From positions 1 to 64,000 of the forward strand of contig JAUVVG010000019.1 in NCBI GenBank assembly GCA_030604735.1: 64,000 nt of DNA, read 5' to 3'. Shown here piece by piece: positions 54,482 through 63,374 of the stretch; positions within the stretch are counted from its first letter, which is position 1; each line of letters opens with the position of its first letter. The notes below the pieces were generated by a model, which saw only the letters and a program-made list of their open reading frames with translations, was not told the origin of the DNA and ran no database searches. The DNA comes from Azoarcus sp. Lineage in GTDB: Bacteria; Pseudomonadota; Gammaproteobacteria; Burkholderiales; Rhodocyclaceae. Both the position numbers and the translations under genes were made by a program.

Positions 54482-56719
54482 TCAGGCTACGGCCGACTTC
54501 AGAATCTCATTGAAGGTCGCGCTGGGGCGCATCACCACCTTGGTCTTCTCGGCGTCGGCCATGTAGTAGCCGCCGATATCGACCGGCTTGCCCTGCACTT
54601 CGGCCAGTTCGGAGACGATCTTCTGCTCGTTCTCGGTCAAGGCCTTGGCCAGCGGCGCGAACTTGGCGGCGAGCTCGGCATTGTCGGTCTGGGCCGCCAG
54701 CGCCTGCGCCCAGTACATCGCCAGGTAGAACTGGCTACCCCGGTTGTCGAGCTCACCAGTCCGACGCGACGGCGACTTGTCTTCGTCGAGCAGACGGCCG
54801 GTCGCTTCGTCCAGGGTCTTGGCCAGCAGCTTGGCGGCCTCATTACCCGTCTTGATGCCGACATCCTCGAGCGACACCGCCAGCGCGAGAAACTCGCCCA
54901 GCGAATCCCATCGGAGGTGGTTCTCCTGGACGAGTTGCTGCACGTGCTTGGGGGCGGAACCGCCGGCGCCGGTTTCGTACAGGCCACCGCCGTTCATCAG
55001 CGGCACGATGGAGAGCATCTTGGCCGAGGTACCCAGCTCCATGATCGGGAACAGGTCGGTCAGGTAGTCGCGCAGGATGTTGCCGGTCACCGAGATGGTG
55101 TCCAACCCACGTGCCACGCGCTCCAGCGTGAAGCGCATCGCGCGCACCTGGCTCATGATCTGGATGTCCAGCCCGGAGGTGTCGTGATCCTTGAGGTAGG
55201 CCTGGACCTTCTTGATCAGCTCGTTCTCGTGCGGACGGTAGGGGTCGAGCCAGAAGATCGCCGGCATGCCGGAGTTGCGTGCCCGGGTGACCGCGAGCTT
55301 GACCCAGTCGCGGATCGGCGCGTCCTTGACCTGGCACATACGCCAGATGTCGCCCTTTTCGACGTTCTGACTCAACAGGACTTCACCGGTCGCCAGGTCG
55401 GTGATGTTGGCCACACCGTCTTCCGGGATTTCGAAGGTCTTGTCGTGGGAACCGTATTCCTCGGCTTTCTGCGCCATCAGGCCGACGTTAGGCACGGTGC
55501 CCATGGTGCGCGGATCGAAGTTGCCGTGCCATTTACAGAAGTTGATCATCTCCTGGTAGATCCGGGCGAAGGTCGACTCCGGCATCACCGCCTTGCAGTC
55601 GTAGGTCTTGCCGTCCGCACCCCACATCTTGCCGCCCTGGCGGATCATCGCCGGCATCGAGGCATCGACGATGATGTCGTTGGGCGAGTGGAAATTGGTG
55701 ATGCCCTTGGCCGAATCGACCATGGCCAGCGCCGGACGATGCTCCTGGCAGGCGTGCAGGTCGCGGATGATCTCGTCATGCTTGGACTCGGGCAGGGTCT
55801 TGATCTTGTCGTACAGATCAACCATGCCGTTGTTCACGTTGATGCCGAGTTCGTCGAACAGCTCACCGTGCTTCTCGAACGCCTCCTTGTAATAGATCTT
55901 GACGCAGTGACCGAACACGATCGGGTGCGACACCTTCATCATGGTCGCCTTCACATGCAGCGAGAACAGGATGCCGGCCTCACGGCAGTCATCGAGTTCC
56001 TTCTCGTAGAAGTCGCACAGCGCCTTCTTGCTCATGAACATCGAATCGATGATCTCGCCGTCCTGCAGCGCGACCTTGGGCTTGAGCACGATAGTCTTGC
56101 CGCTCTTGGTGATCAGCTCCATCTTGACGTCGCGCGCACGGTCGAGCGTGATGGACTTCTCGCCATGATAGAAGTCACCGTGGTGCATGTGGGAGACATG
56201 GGTCTGCGACCACTGCTTCCATTCGCCCATCGAGTGCGGATGCTTCTTGGCGTAGTTCTTGACCGCAGCCGGCGCGCGCCGGTCGGAGTTGCCTTCGCGC
56301 AGCACCGGGTTCACCGCCGAGCCGAGGCACTTGCCGAAGCGGGCCACCAGCGCCTTCTCGGCGTCGGTCTTGGGATCTTCCGGATAATCCGGGATCTTGT
56401 AGCCTTTTTCCTGGAGCTCCTTGACGCAGGCCTTGAGCTGCGCCACCGAAGCACTGATGTTGGGCAGCTTGATGATGTTGGTTTCCGGCAGCAGGGTCAG
56501 ACGACCCAGCTCGGCGAGGGTATCCGGCATGCGCTGTTCTTCGGGGAGCATGTCGGAGAACTCGGCGATGACGCGCGCGGCGACCGAAATGTCGGCCTTC
56601 TCCACCTCGACGCCGGCCGGCTCGGCAAAAGTCCGGATGATGGGCAAGAACGCACACGTCGCCAGCAGCGGCGCCTCGTCCGTGAGCGTATAGATGATCT
56701 TGGATTTCCCTGCAGCCAT
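54482..56719 (-). CDS. icd: Monomeric NADP-dependent isocitrate dehydrogenase
   Basis: TCA-cycle enzyme converting isocitrate to 2-oxoglutarate, the carbon skeleton for ammonia assimilation. The 745-residue length and the opening [61 protein letters not shown]-like middle ([20 protein letters not shown]) and [17 protein letters not shown] identify the monomeric class, unrelated in sequence to the dimeric Icd. GGGAGC precedes the ATG at 56719. Transcribed alone, with its own terminator. Confidence 0.97.
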   Translation of the reverse strand: MAAGKSKIIYTLTDEAPLLATCAFLPIIRTFAEPAGVEVEKADISVAARVIAEFSDMLPEEQRMPDTLAELGRLTLLPETNIIKLPNISASVAQLKACVKELQEKGYKIPDYPEDPKTDAEKALVARFGKCLGSAVNPVLREGNSDRRAPAAVKNYAKKHPHSMGEWKQWSQTHVSHMHHGDFYHGEKSITLDRARDVKMELITKSGKTIVLKPKVALQDGEIIDSMFMSKKALCDFYEKELDDCREAGILFSLHVKATMMKVSHPIVFGHCVKIYYKEAFEKHGELFDELGINVNNGMVDLYDKIKTLPESKHDEIIRDLHACQEHRPALAMVDSAKGITNFHSPNDIIVDASMPAMIRQGGKMWGADGKTYDCKAVMPESTFARIYQEMINFCKWHGNFDPRTMGTVPNVGLMAQKAEEYGSHDKTFEIPEDGVANITDLATGEVLLSQNVEKGDIWRMCQVKDAPIRDWVKLAVTRARNSGMPAIFWLDPYRPHENELIKKVQAYLKDHDTSGLDIQIMSQVRAMRFTLERVARGLDTISVTGNILRDYLTDLFPIMELGTSAKMLSIVPLMNGGGLYETGAGGSAPKHVQQLVQENHLRWDSLGEFLALAVSLEDVGIKTGNEAAKLLAKTLDEATGRLLDEDKSPSRRTGELDNRGSQFYLAMYWAQALAAQTDNAELAAKFAPLAKALTENEQKIVSELAEVQGKPVDIGGYYMADAEKTKVVMRPSATFNEILKSAVA

Positions 56720-56961
56720 GTGAGCTCCCTCTCTTGATTTATCCATGTCGCGACGTGTCGCAGACACTCCCTGATGCCATGCCCAGCGGCTTGAATGCCG
56801 CTCTCGTCGACTTCGGGAAAATACCACGGATCGGGCTCGACTGCACTGATGGCTGGTCGCCGCAACCGGGCATGAGCCCCCACCGGCGCAGCGATTCGGC
56901 GTGGGCAGGCGCGTGGCAAACTCACCACGCGATGAGCGGTGGATCGGTGCTGAAGTCAGCC

Positions 56962-56999
56962 CCCTCGGCTCCGGCAGCCTCACGACGCTGCCGCGAGGG
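56962..56999 (-). other. Stem-loop after urtE
   Basis: CGGCAGC and GCTGCCG (inner stem) within CCCTCG / CGAGGG (outer stem) lie 16 bp after the urtE stop. No T run follows on the minus strand. It may stabilise or end the urt transcript. The remaining bases up to the isocitrate dehydrogenase start (about 250 bp) show no gene. Confidence 0.55.
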
Positions 57000-57014
57000 T
57001 CTTGACCTCATCAA

Positions 57015-57707
57015 TCAAACCGACAGCCGATCCCGCACCCCATCGGCATCCATGTCGGCGCCGGCGCCCTGCATCACGATCTCGCCGCGCTCCATCACCA
57101 GGTACTGGTCGGACAGATCGCGGGCGAAATCGTAGTACTGCTCGACCAGCAGGATGGCCATCTCGCCGGTTGCGGCGAGGCTACGGATGGCGTTGCCGAT
57201 GTCCTTGATGATCGAGGGCTGGATGCCTTCGGTCGGCTCGTCGAGGATCAGCAGCTTGGGCCCGAACGCGAGCGCCCGGCCGATCGCGAGCTGTTGCTGC
57301 TGTCCGCCGGACAAGTCTCCGCCTCGGCGGTGCATCATCTGCTCGAGCACCGGAAACATCTCGAAGATGCGCTCGGGAATGCGGGTGCCGCCGGGGCGGG
57401 TCGCCAGACCCATCAGCAGGTTCTCCTCGACCGTGAGGCGCGGGAAGATCTCGCGACCCTGCGGCACATAGCCGATGCCGGCGCGTACCCGGTTATAGGA
57501 CGTGGCGCGGGTCATGTCCTTGCCGTCGAAGCGAATCACGCCCCTGGCGACCGGCACCAGCCCCATCAGCGACTTCAACAATGTCGTCTTGCCAACGCCA
57601 TTGCGCCCGAGCAGGGTCGTGACCTGGCCCATCGGCACCTCGAACGACAGGCCGCGCAGGATGTGGCTGCCGCCGTAGTACTGGTTCAGGTCGGTGACTT
57701 CGAGCAT
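57015..57707 (-). CDS. urtE: Urea ABC transporter ATP-binding protein UrtE
   Basis: Second ATPase of the high-affinity urea importer. The 230-residue protein opens LEVTDLNQYYGGSHILRGL, has Walker A GRNGVGKTTLLK, signature LSGGQQQQLAIGRAL and Walker B KLLILDEPTEGIQP, all UrtE-typical. The ATG at 57707 follows GGAGCC. An open frame continues 56 codons further upstream through the urtD-urtE spacer (Ser/Pro-rich, no homology), so a fusion-like longer start is unlikely. The 157-bp spacer is unusual inside a urt operon. Confidence 0.94.
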   Translation of the reverse strand: MLEVTDLNQYYGGSHILRGLSFEVPMGQVTTLLGRNGVGKTTLLKSLMGLVPVARGVIRFDGKDMTRATSYNRVRAGIGYVPQGREIFPRLTVEENLLMGLATRPGGTRIPERIFEMFPVLEQMMHRRGGDLSGGQQQQLAIGRALAFGPKLLILDEPTEGIQPSIIKDIGNAIRSLAATGEMAILLVEQYYDFARDLSDQYLVMERGEIVMQGAGADMDADGVRDRLSV

Positions 57708-57864
57708 GCCGGCTCCAATAGCGGATGACGAATGGGAAGATGAAGGGTCGGGAGACCTCAATGCGGACGGGCGCGATAGAGACGATGAGGCCAGCGGCTT
57801 CGCCGGGCTGTCGACGAAACGTGCTTTTGGTGCTTTAACCTCGTTTTCCGGCCGGCTTTCCAGT

Positions 57865-58710
57865 TCAACGTCCAAGGTACACCTCGATCACGCGGGAGTC
57901 TTCCTGCACCGTCGCCAGGTCGCCTTCGGCCAGCACCGAACCTTCGTGCAGCACGGTGACCTTGCCGCCGAGCGCCTCGACGAAGCTCATGTCGTGTTCC
58001 ACCACGACCAGCGAATGACTGCCGGCCAGGCTGACGAACAATTCGGCGGTACGCTCGGTTTCCTCGTCGGTCATGCCGGCGACCGGTTCGTCGAGCAAGA
58101 GCAGCCTCGGCTCCTGCATCAGCAGCATGCCGATCTCGAGCCATTGCTTCTGGCCGTGGGACAGCAGGCCGGCGATCCGGTCAGCCTGGGTCTCGAGGCG
58201 GATGCGCTTCAGCACCGCCTGGATGCGGTCGCGGTCCTCGTCGCGCAGGGACGCGAACAGGGTCCGACGCACCCGCTTGTCGGCCTTCATCGCCAGTTCC
58301 AGGTTCTCGAACACGGTGTGGTCACCGAAGATGGTCGGCTTCTGGAACTTGCGCCCGATCCCGGCATGGGCGATCTCTGGCTCGGTGAGCCGGGTCAGGT
58401 CTATGGTCTGGCCGAAGAAGGCCTTGCCTTCGTCCGGGCGGGTCTTGCCGGTGATCACGTCCATCATGGTGGTCTTGCCGGCGCCGTTGGGTCCGATGAT
58501 GCAGCGCAACTCTCCGGCGTCGATCGCGAGCGACAGCTTGTTCAGCGCCTTGAAGCCGTCGAAGCTGACCGAGATGTCCTCCAGATAGAGGATGACGTTG
58601 TGCGACAGATCGAGTGCGCCTTCCACCACCACGTGGTGGGAAGGCGAACCGCGGTGACCGGGCGCCTGGGCGCCGTCTTCGATCGAACGTTCTATGGTTT
58701 CGGTGCTCAT
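57865..58710 (-). CDS. urtD: Urea ABC transporter ATP-binding protein UrtD
   Basis: First ATPase of the urea importer, 281 residues. After a polar N-terminal stretch of about 40 residues comes ILYLEDISVSFDGFKAL, Walker [28 protein letters not shown] and Walker B RLLLLDEPVAGMTDEE. The ATG at 58710 overlaps the urtC stop (ATGA) with GGGAGG upstream. Confidence 0.95.
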   Translation of the reverse strand: MSTETIERSIEDGAQAPGHRGSPSHHVVVEGALDLSHNVILYLEDISVSFDGFKALNKLSLAIDAGELRCIIGPNGAGKTTMMDVITGKTRPDEGKAFFGQTIDLTRLTEPEIAHAGIGRKFQKPTIFGDHTVFENLELAMKADKRVRRTLFASLRDEDRDRIQAVLKRIRLETQADRIAGLLSHGQKQWLEIGMLLMQEPRLLLLDEPVAGMTDEETERTAELFVSLAGSHSLVVVEHDMSFVEALGGKVTVLHEGSVLAEGDLATVQEDSRVIEVYLGR

Positions 58711-60134
58711 GCGCCTGCACCTCCCTTGGCCGCTTTGTCGGAGAAAGCCCGAACGATGCTGCTCTCGTCCGGACCGGAGAGGTCGCCCACCGGGGGCAAG
58801 CCGCTGCCCGGTCCAGTATTGCCACAGGCCTTGCTCGCAAGAGGCATAGCCTCCGTCGTCGTCTGCGCGCGGGCCATCGCGACACCGCCGCCCGGGCCTT
58901 TCGCCAGCCCGGCGGCACCCTGCTCGCCTTTCGCGGCGGGCTGCCGGCGCGAAGCCTTGGCTTGCGACGAAGGCGGGGCTGGAGACGTTGGACTCGTTGT
59001 CGGCGTCATGGCGCTTGTATCGCCTCCACGACCACCGAACAGCTTGCGCACCACACCGACGATGCCGTTGGGCATGAACAGCGTCACCGCGATGAACAGG
59101 AAGCCAAGCACGAAGGGCCAGTATTCCGGGAAGGACACCGTGAACCAGCTCTTGGCGAGATTGACCACCCCGGCGCCGACCACCGCACCGACCAGCGTGC
59201 CGCGCCCACCGACCGCAACCCAGACCGCGATCTCGATCGAGTTGGCCGGGCTCATCTCCGACGGGTTGATGATGCCGACCTGCGGCACGTACAGCGCCCC
59301 GGCCAGTCCGCACAACACCGCCGACAGCGTCCAGATGAAGAGCTTGTAGTGCAGCGGGTTGTAGCCGATGAACATGACCCGGCTCTCGGCGTCGCGGATC
59401 GCGGCCAGCACCCGGCCGAAGCGCGAGGTCACCAGGTAGCGGCCCATGATCAGGCAGGCGACCAGCAACGTGGCCGACAGTGCGAACAGCACCACCCGGG
59501 TTTCCGGTGCGGTGATCGAATAGCCGAGGATGCGCTTGAAGTCGGTGAAGCCGTTGTTACCGCCGAAGCCGGTCTCGTTGCGGAAGAACAGCAGCATCGC
59601 GGCATAGGTCAGGGCCTGGGTGATGATGGAGAAATACACCCCCTTGATCCGCGACCGGAACGCGAACCAGCCGAACACGAAGGCGACCACCCCCGGCACC
59701 GCCATCACCAGGAACAGCGCCCACAGGAAGTTATCGGTGCCGGCCCAGTACCAGGGCAACTCCTTCCACGCCAGGAAGACCATGAAATCCGGGATCTCGG
59801 CACCGTAACTGCCGTCGGTACCGATCTGACGCATCAGATACATGCCGAAGGCGTAACCGCCGAGCGCGAAGAACATGCCATGGCCGAGCGAGAGAATCCC
59901 CGCATACCCCCAGATCAAGTCCATCGCCACCGCGACCACCATGTAGCACAGGATCTTGCCGAGCAGGCTGACCCAGTAGGCCGGGATGTGCAGGGCGTGG
60001 TCGGGCGGCAGCGCCAGGTGGGCGAACGGCACCCACACCCAGGCCAGCAGCGCGAACAGGACCAGCGCCACCCAGCCGGTGACCGGCATGCTGTTGAGGA
60101 GTCGGATCGTGAAGGGAGTTCGCATGTCGGCCAC
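58707..60134 (-). CDS. urtC: Urea ABC transporter permease UrtC with an extended C-terminal tail
   Basis: Membrane subunit of the urea importer. Residues 1 to about 365 are a normal UrtC: spans, GYAGILSLGHGMFFALGGYA, and the end MPNGIVGVVRKLFGG. The remaining 104 residues (372-475) are a Pro/Ala/Gly/Ser-rich, apparently disordered cytoplasmic tail with no family counterpart that I know. The gene continues without stop into the urtD start. ATG at 60134 or 60125. It abuts the urtB stop. Confidence 0.93.
   Translation of the reverse strand: MADMRTPFTIRLLNSMPVTGWVALVLFALLAWVWVPFAHLALPPDHALHIPAYWVSLLGKILCYMVVAVAMDLIWGYAGILSLGHGMFFALGGYAFGMYLMRQIGTDGSYGAEIPDFMVFLAWKELPWYWAGTDNFLWALFLVMAVPGVVAFVFGWFAFRSRIKGVYFSIITQALTYAAMLLFFRNETGFGGNNGFTDFKRILGYSITAPETRVVLFALSATLLVACLIMGRYLVTSRFGRVLAAIRDAESRVMFIGYNPLHYKLFIWTLSAVLCGLAGALYVPQVGIINPSEMSPANSIEIAVWVAVGGRGTLVGAVVGAGVVNLAKSWFTVSFPEYWPFVLGFLFIAVTLFMPNGIVGVVRKLFGGRGGDTSAMTPTTSPTSPAPPSSQAKASRRQPAAKGEQGAAGLAKGPGGGVAMARAQTTTEAMPLASKACGNTGPGSGLPPVGDLSGPDESSIVRAFSDKAAKGGAGA
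58710..59021 (-). other. Low-complexity C-terminal extension coding region of urtC
   Basis: About 104 codons beyond the conserved UrtC end, rich in Pro, Ala, Gly, Ser and Thr (TPTTSPTSPAPPSSQAKAS and later). The composition and lack of hydrophobic spans set it apart from the rest of the gene. It could be an insertion that moved the stop codon to its present place against urtD. Confidence 0.55.
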
Positions 60135-61736
60135 TCAATCTACCGCGCGGCCCTTGAGGGCGAAGATGCCCTGCGGACGCTTCTGGATGAAGATGATGAT
60201 GAAGACCAGCACCAGGATCTTGGCGATGACCGCCCCGGTCCAGCCCTCTAGGAACTTGGAGAAGATGCCCAGGCCGAAGGCCGCCCACACCGCACCGGCG
60301 AGCTGACCGACGCCGCCGAGCACGACCACCATGAAGGAATCGACGATGTAGCCCTGCCCCATGGCCGGCCCGACGTTGGCGATCTGCGACAAGGCCAGCC
60401 CGCCCAGCCCGGCGACCCCGGCGCCGATGGCGAAGGCCAGGGTGTCCACCCGCGCGGTCGGCACGCCGACGCAGCCGGCCATCGGCCGATTCTGGGTGAC
60501 CGCACGCACGAACATGCCGAGCCGGGTCTTCTGCATCATCAGCCAGATCAGCACCAGCACGAACACCGAGAAGCCGAGGATGATGATCCGGTTCCACGGC
60601 AAGGACAGGCCGGCCATGATCTCGACGCTGCCGGACATCCACGACGGATTGGTCAGTTCGAGGTTCTGCGGCCCGAAGCTGACCCGCGCGGCCTGGATCA
60701 GCACCAGCGAGATGCCCCAGGTCGCGAGCAAGGATTCCAGCGGACGACCGTACAAGTAGCGCAGCACGCTGCGTTCCATCAACACCCCGACCGCAGCCGC
60801 GACGAAGAAGGCAATCGGAATCGCGGCAATCACATAGAAGTCGAAGTAAGCCGGCAGATGGGTGCGGAACAGGCCCTGCACGACGAAGGTCGCATAGGCG
60901 CCGACCATCAGCAGCTCGCCGTGGGCCATGTTGATCACGCCCATCACGCCGAAGGTGATCGCCAGCCCCAGCGCGGCCAGCAGCAGGATGGAGCCGAGCG
61001 ACAGCCCGGTGAACACGGTGCGGATGTTGTCGGTAAACGCGATACGGCGCTCGATTTTCGCGATCGAGTCCTGCGCGGCGGCACGCACCGCCGGGTCGGG
61101 CTCGATCCAGGCGTCCCCGTCGCGGCTGACGAGCGGCGTCAGCAGGGTCAGCACCGCGGCATCGGACGAGGTACCGAGCAAGGTGACCGCTTCGATGCGC
61201 CGCTCAGGGTCGTTGGACGCAAGGTTGACCCTCGCGGCGGCCTGTATCACCAGTTCGCGGATCGCGTCGACTTCCTCGTTCTCGATCACCCGCTCGAACA
61301 GCGGCAGCATGAATTCGGCGCTGTTGCCGACCAGTGTGCGCGCCGCGGCGAGGCGCTCTGGCTCGTTGCCCACCTCCAGCGTGATGCCGGCCCGCGCGGT
61401 CGCGACCGCGCGGCGCAGGCGGTTGTTCAGACGCAGCAAGGCGACATCGGCGGCCGCCACGTCCAGGGTTTCGCCGCTGCCGATCGCGGTGACGACACCA
61501 TTGCGGACGATCACTGCCTGGCCGTCGACCGCACCGAACTCCCCCGCTTCGAGTGCGGCGACCACTTCCGCCCCATCGGCACCGGTGGCGGCAAGCGCCT
61601 CGATCGCCGCGGTGCGGATACCGAAATCGCTCGAACCCAGGCCTTGGACGATGTCCGGGTCAAGCGCGGCCCGGGCCGGGCCGGCCAGCAGGAACAGCAT
61701 CAGCAGCAAGAAAGGGGGAAGGGTCCGAGCAATCAT
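60135..61736 (-). CDS. urtB: Urea ABC transporter permease UrtB
   Basis: Membrane subunit with a large periplasmic N-terminal region, as usual for UrtB. The 533-residue protein has a signal sequence (FLLLMLFLLAGPARAALD), a repeat-rich helical region of about 200 residues, then the permease part with FGVMGVINMAHGELLMVGAYA and TQNRPMAGCVGVPTARVDTLA, split as shown at 21 or fewer residues by the motif ends ATQNRPMAGCVGV and PTARVDTLAFAIGAG. ATG at 61736; weak ribosome site. Confidence 0.94.
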   Translation of the reverse strand: MIARTLPPFLLLMLFLLAGPARAALDPDIVQGLGSSDFGIRTAAIEALAATGADGAEVVAALEAGEFGAVDGQAVIVRNGVVTAIGSGETLDVAAADVALLRLNNRLRRAVATARAGITLEVGNEPERLAAARTLVGNSAEFMLPLFERVIENEEVDAIRELVIQAAARVNLASNDPERRIEAVTLLGTSSDAAVLTLLTPLVSRDGDAWIEPDPAVRAAAQDSIAKIERRIAFTDNIRTVFTGLSLGSILLLAALGLAITFGVMGVINMAHGELLMVGAYATFVVQGLFRTHLPAYFDFYVIAAIPIAFFVAAAVGVLMERSVLRYLYGRPLESLLATWGISLVLIQAARVSFGPQNLELTNPSWMSGSVEIMAGLSLPWNRIIILGFSVFVLVLIWLMMQKTRLGMFVRAVTQNRPMAGCVGVPTARVDTLAFAIGAGVAGLGGLALSQIANVGPAMGQGYIVDSFMVVVLGGVGQLAGAVWAAFGLGIFSKFLEGWTGAVIAKILVLVFIIIFIQKRPQGIFALKGRAVD

Positions 61737-61824
61737 GATCGTCAATCCAGTTTGGGGCGCTCCGTGCGTCCGAAAGCCGGGATGCGCATTGCGCACACCC
61801 CGGCCATACGGTTACTACGCGGGC

Positions 61825-63078
61825 TCAGAGACCCTGCTTGGCCTCGTTGCCCTCGATGAACGGGCTCCACGGCTGAGCGCGGATCGGACCCTCGGTCTGC
61901 CACACCACGTCGAACTGACCGTCGTCACGCACCTCGCCGATCAGCACCGGTTTGTGCAGGTGATGGTTGGTGGCGTCCATCGTCAGCGTGAAGCCGGACG
62001 GTGCCTCGAAGGTCTGCCCGCCCATCGCGTCGATGACCGCATCGACGTCGGCGGTACCGGCCTTCTCGACCGCCTGCTTCCACATGTGGATGCCGACATA
62101 GGTCGCTTCCATCGGGTCGTTGGTCACCACGGTGTCGGCGTTGGGCACGTTGTTGGCCTTGGCCCAGGCGCGATACTTGGTCACGAACTCGGTGTTCTTG
62201 GGATTATCGACCGACATGAAGTAGTTCCACGCAGCCAGGTGGCCGACCAGCGGCTTGGTATCCACGCCGCGCAGCTCTTCCTCGCCGACCGAGAAGGCCA
62301 CCACCGGCACATCGGTCGCGCTCAGACCGGCGTTGCCGAGTTCGCGGTAGAAGGGCACGTTGGAGTCGCCGTTGATGGTCGAGATCACCGCGGTCTTGCC
62401 ACCGGCCGAGAAGCGCTTGATGTTGGCGATGATGGTCTGGTAGTCGGAGTGCCCGAAGGGGGTGTACTCCTCCATGATGTCGCTGTCCGGGATGCCCTTG
62501 CTGTTCAGGAAGGCGCGCAGGATCTTGTTGGTGGTGCGCGGATAGACGTAGTCGGTGCCGAGCAGGACGAAACGCTTGGCGCCGCCGCCCTCTTCGCTCA
62601 TCAGGTATTCGGTGGCCGGGATGGCCTGCTGGTTGGGCGCGGCGCCGGTGTAGAACACGTTGCGCTCGAGCTCCTCGCCTTCGTACTGCACCGGATAGAA
62701 CAGCAGGCCGTTGAGTTCGCTGAACACCGGCAACACCGACTTGCGGCTGACCGAGGTCCAGCAGCCGAACACGACCGAGACCTTGTCCTGGGCCAGCAAC
62801 TGGCGGGCACGCTCGGCGAACAAGGGCCAGTCGGACGCGGGGTCGACCACCACCGGCTCGAGCTGCTTGCCCAGTACGCCGCCGCTGGCGTTGATTTCCT
62901 CGATGGTCATCAGCGCGACGTTCCTCAGCGCGGTCTCGGAGATCGCCATCGTGCCGGACAGCGAGTGCAGGATGCCGACCTTGATCGTGTCGGACGCGTG
63001 CGCGGCGAAGGGCAGGCCGATCGCAGCGATGGAAGCGGAAAGGGCCAGGGCCTTGATGAAGTGACGGCGTGTCTGCAT
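61825..63078 (-). CDS. urtA: Urea ABC transporter substrate-binding protein UrtA
   Basis: Periplasmic urea-binding protein, 417 residues. It has a twin-arginine-like leader (MQTRRHFIKALALSASIAAI) ending AAHASD, then VGILHSLSGTMAISETAL, FGCWTSVSRKSVLPVFSE and FYTGAAPNQQAIPATEYLM, all UrtA-typical. GAGGAG precedes the ATG at 63078. First gene of urtABCDE. A longer frame upstream crosses the promoter region and is rejected. Confidence 0.96.
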   Translation of the reverse strand: MQTRRHFIKALALSASIAAIGLPFAAHASDTIKVGILHSLSGTMAISETALRNVALMTIEEINASGGVLGKQLEPVVVDPASDWPLFAERARQLLAQDKVSVVFGCWTSVSRKSVLPVFSELNGLLFYPVQYEGEELERNVFYTGAAPNQQAIPATEYLMSEEGGGAKRFVLLGTDYVYPRTTNKILRAFLNSKGIPDSDIMEEYTPFGHSDYQTIIANIKRFSAGGKTAVISTINGDSNVPFYRELGNAGLSATDVPVVAFSVGEEELRGVDTKPLVGHLAAWNYFMSVDNPKNTEFVTKYRAWAKANNVPNADTVVTNDPMEATYVGIHMWKQAVEKAGTADVDAVIDAMGGQTFEAPSGFTLTMDATNHHLHKPVLIGEVRDDGQFDVVWQTEGPIRAQPWSPFIEGNEAKQGL

Positions 63079-63159
63079 GACGAACTCCTCGGTTTTCGGT
63101 GGCGGGAACGCATTGCTGCGGTGCGATAACAGATTAGGTCCGCCGCTCTGAAGCGGGAA

Positions 63160-63185
63160 TACGCAAGATTGCGTAGTGGCGCCAC
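63160..63185. promoter_or_regulatory. Two adjacent palindromes in the urtA promoter region
   Basis: TACGCAA-GA-TTGCGTA (63160-63175), a perfect 7-2-7 inverted repeat, is immediately followed by the 10-bp palindrome GTGGCGCCAC (63176-63185). They lie 80-110 bp upstream of urtA, in the gap shared with the divergent MFS gene. A regulator site is likely. I do not recognise the family. Confidence 0.55.
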
Positions 63186-63374
63186 GCCGGATCGGCACGC
63201 GCACTACGAGCGGTGATTTCATCTATTCGTCGTCGGCACCGTGTCACGTGTCGCGCAGCGGCAGACCGATGCGACCGACCTGATTGCGACGTTCGCAGAA
63301 GACGTACAGCAACATTGCCCAAGGCCCGGGCTTGCCCCAGAATGCGCGGGCCAGCCATCCACCGACTCCCTCGA

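Noticed and set aside
53555-56737. Very long open frame (over 1000 codons) on the plus strand across isocitrate dehydrogenase
   Set aside because: It is antisense to a clearly conserved enzyme; composition is His/Arg/Gln-rich as expected of the reverse of a high-GC gene, with no domain.
57708-57875. N-terminal extension of urtE by 56 codons
   Set aside because: The extension overlaps the urtD stop, has no similarity to the family, and a good ribosome site precedes the ATG at 57707.
60928-63129. Long plus-strand open frame opposite urtB and urtA
   Set aside because: Reverse-strand shadow of conserved transporter genes, no ribosome site and no recognisable domain.
63176-63191. Possible sigma-54 promoter for urtA (GTGGCGCCACTACGCA on the minus strand)
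   Set aside because: The GG and GC doublets are one base too close, and the core departs from TGGCAC.
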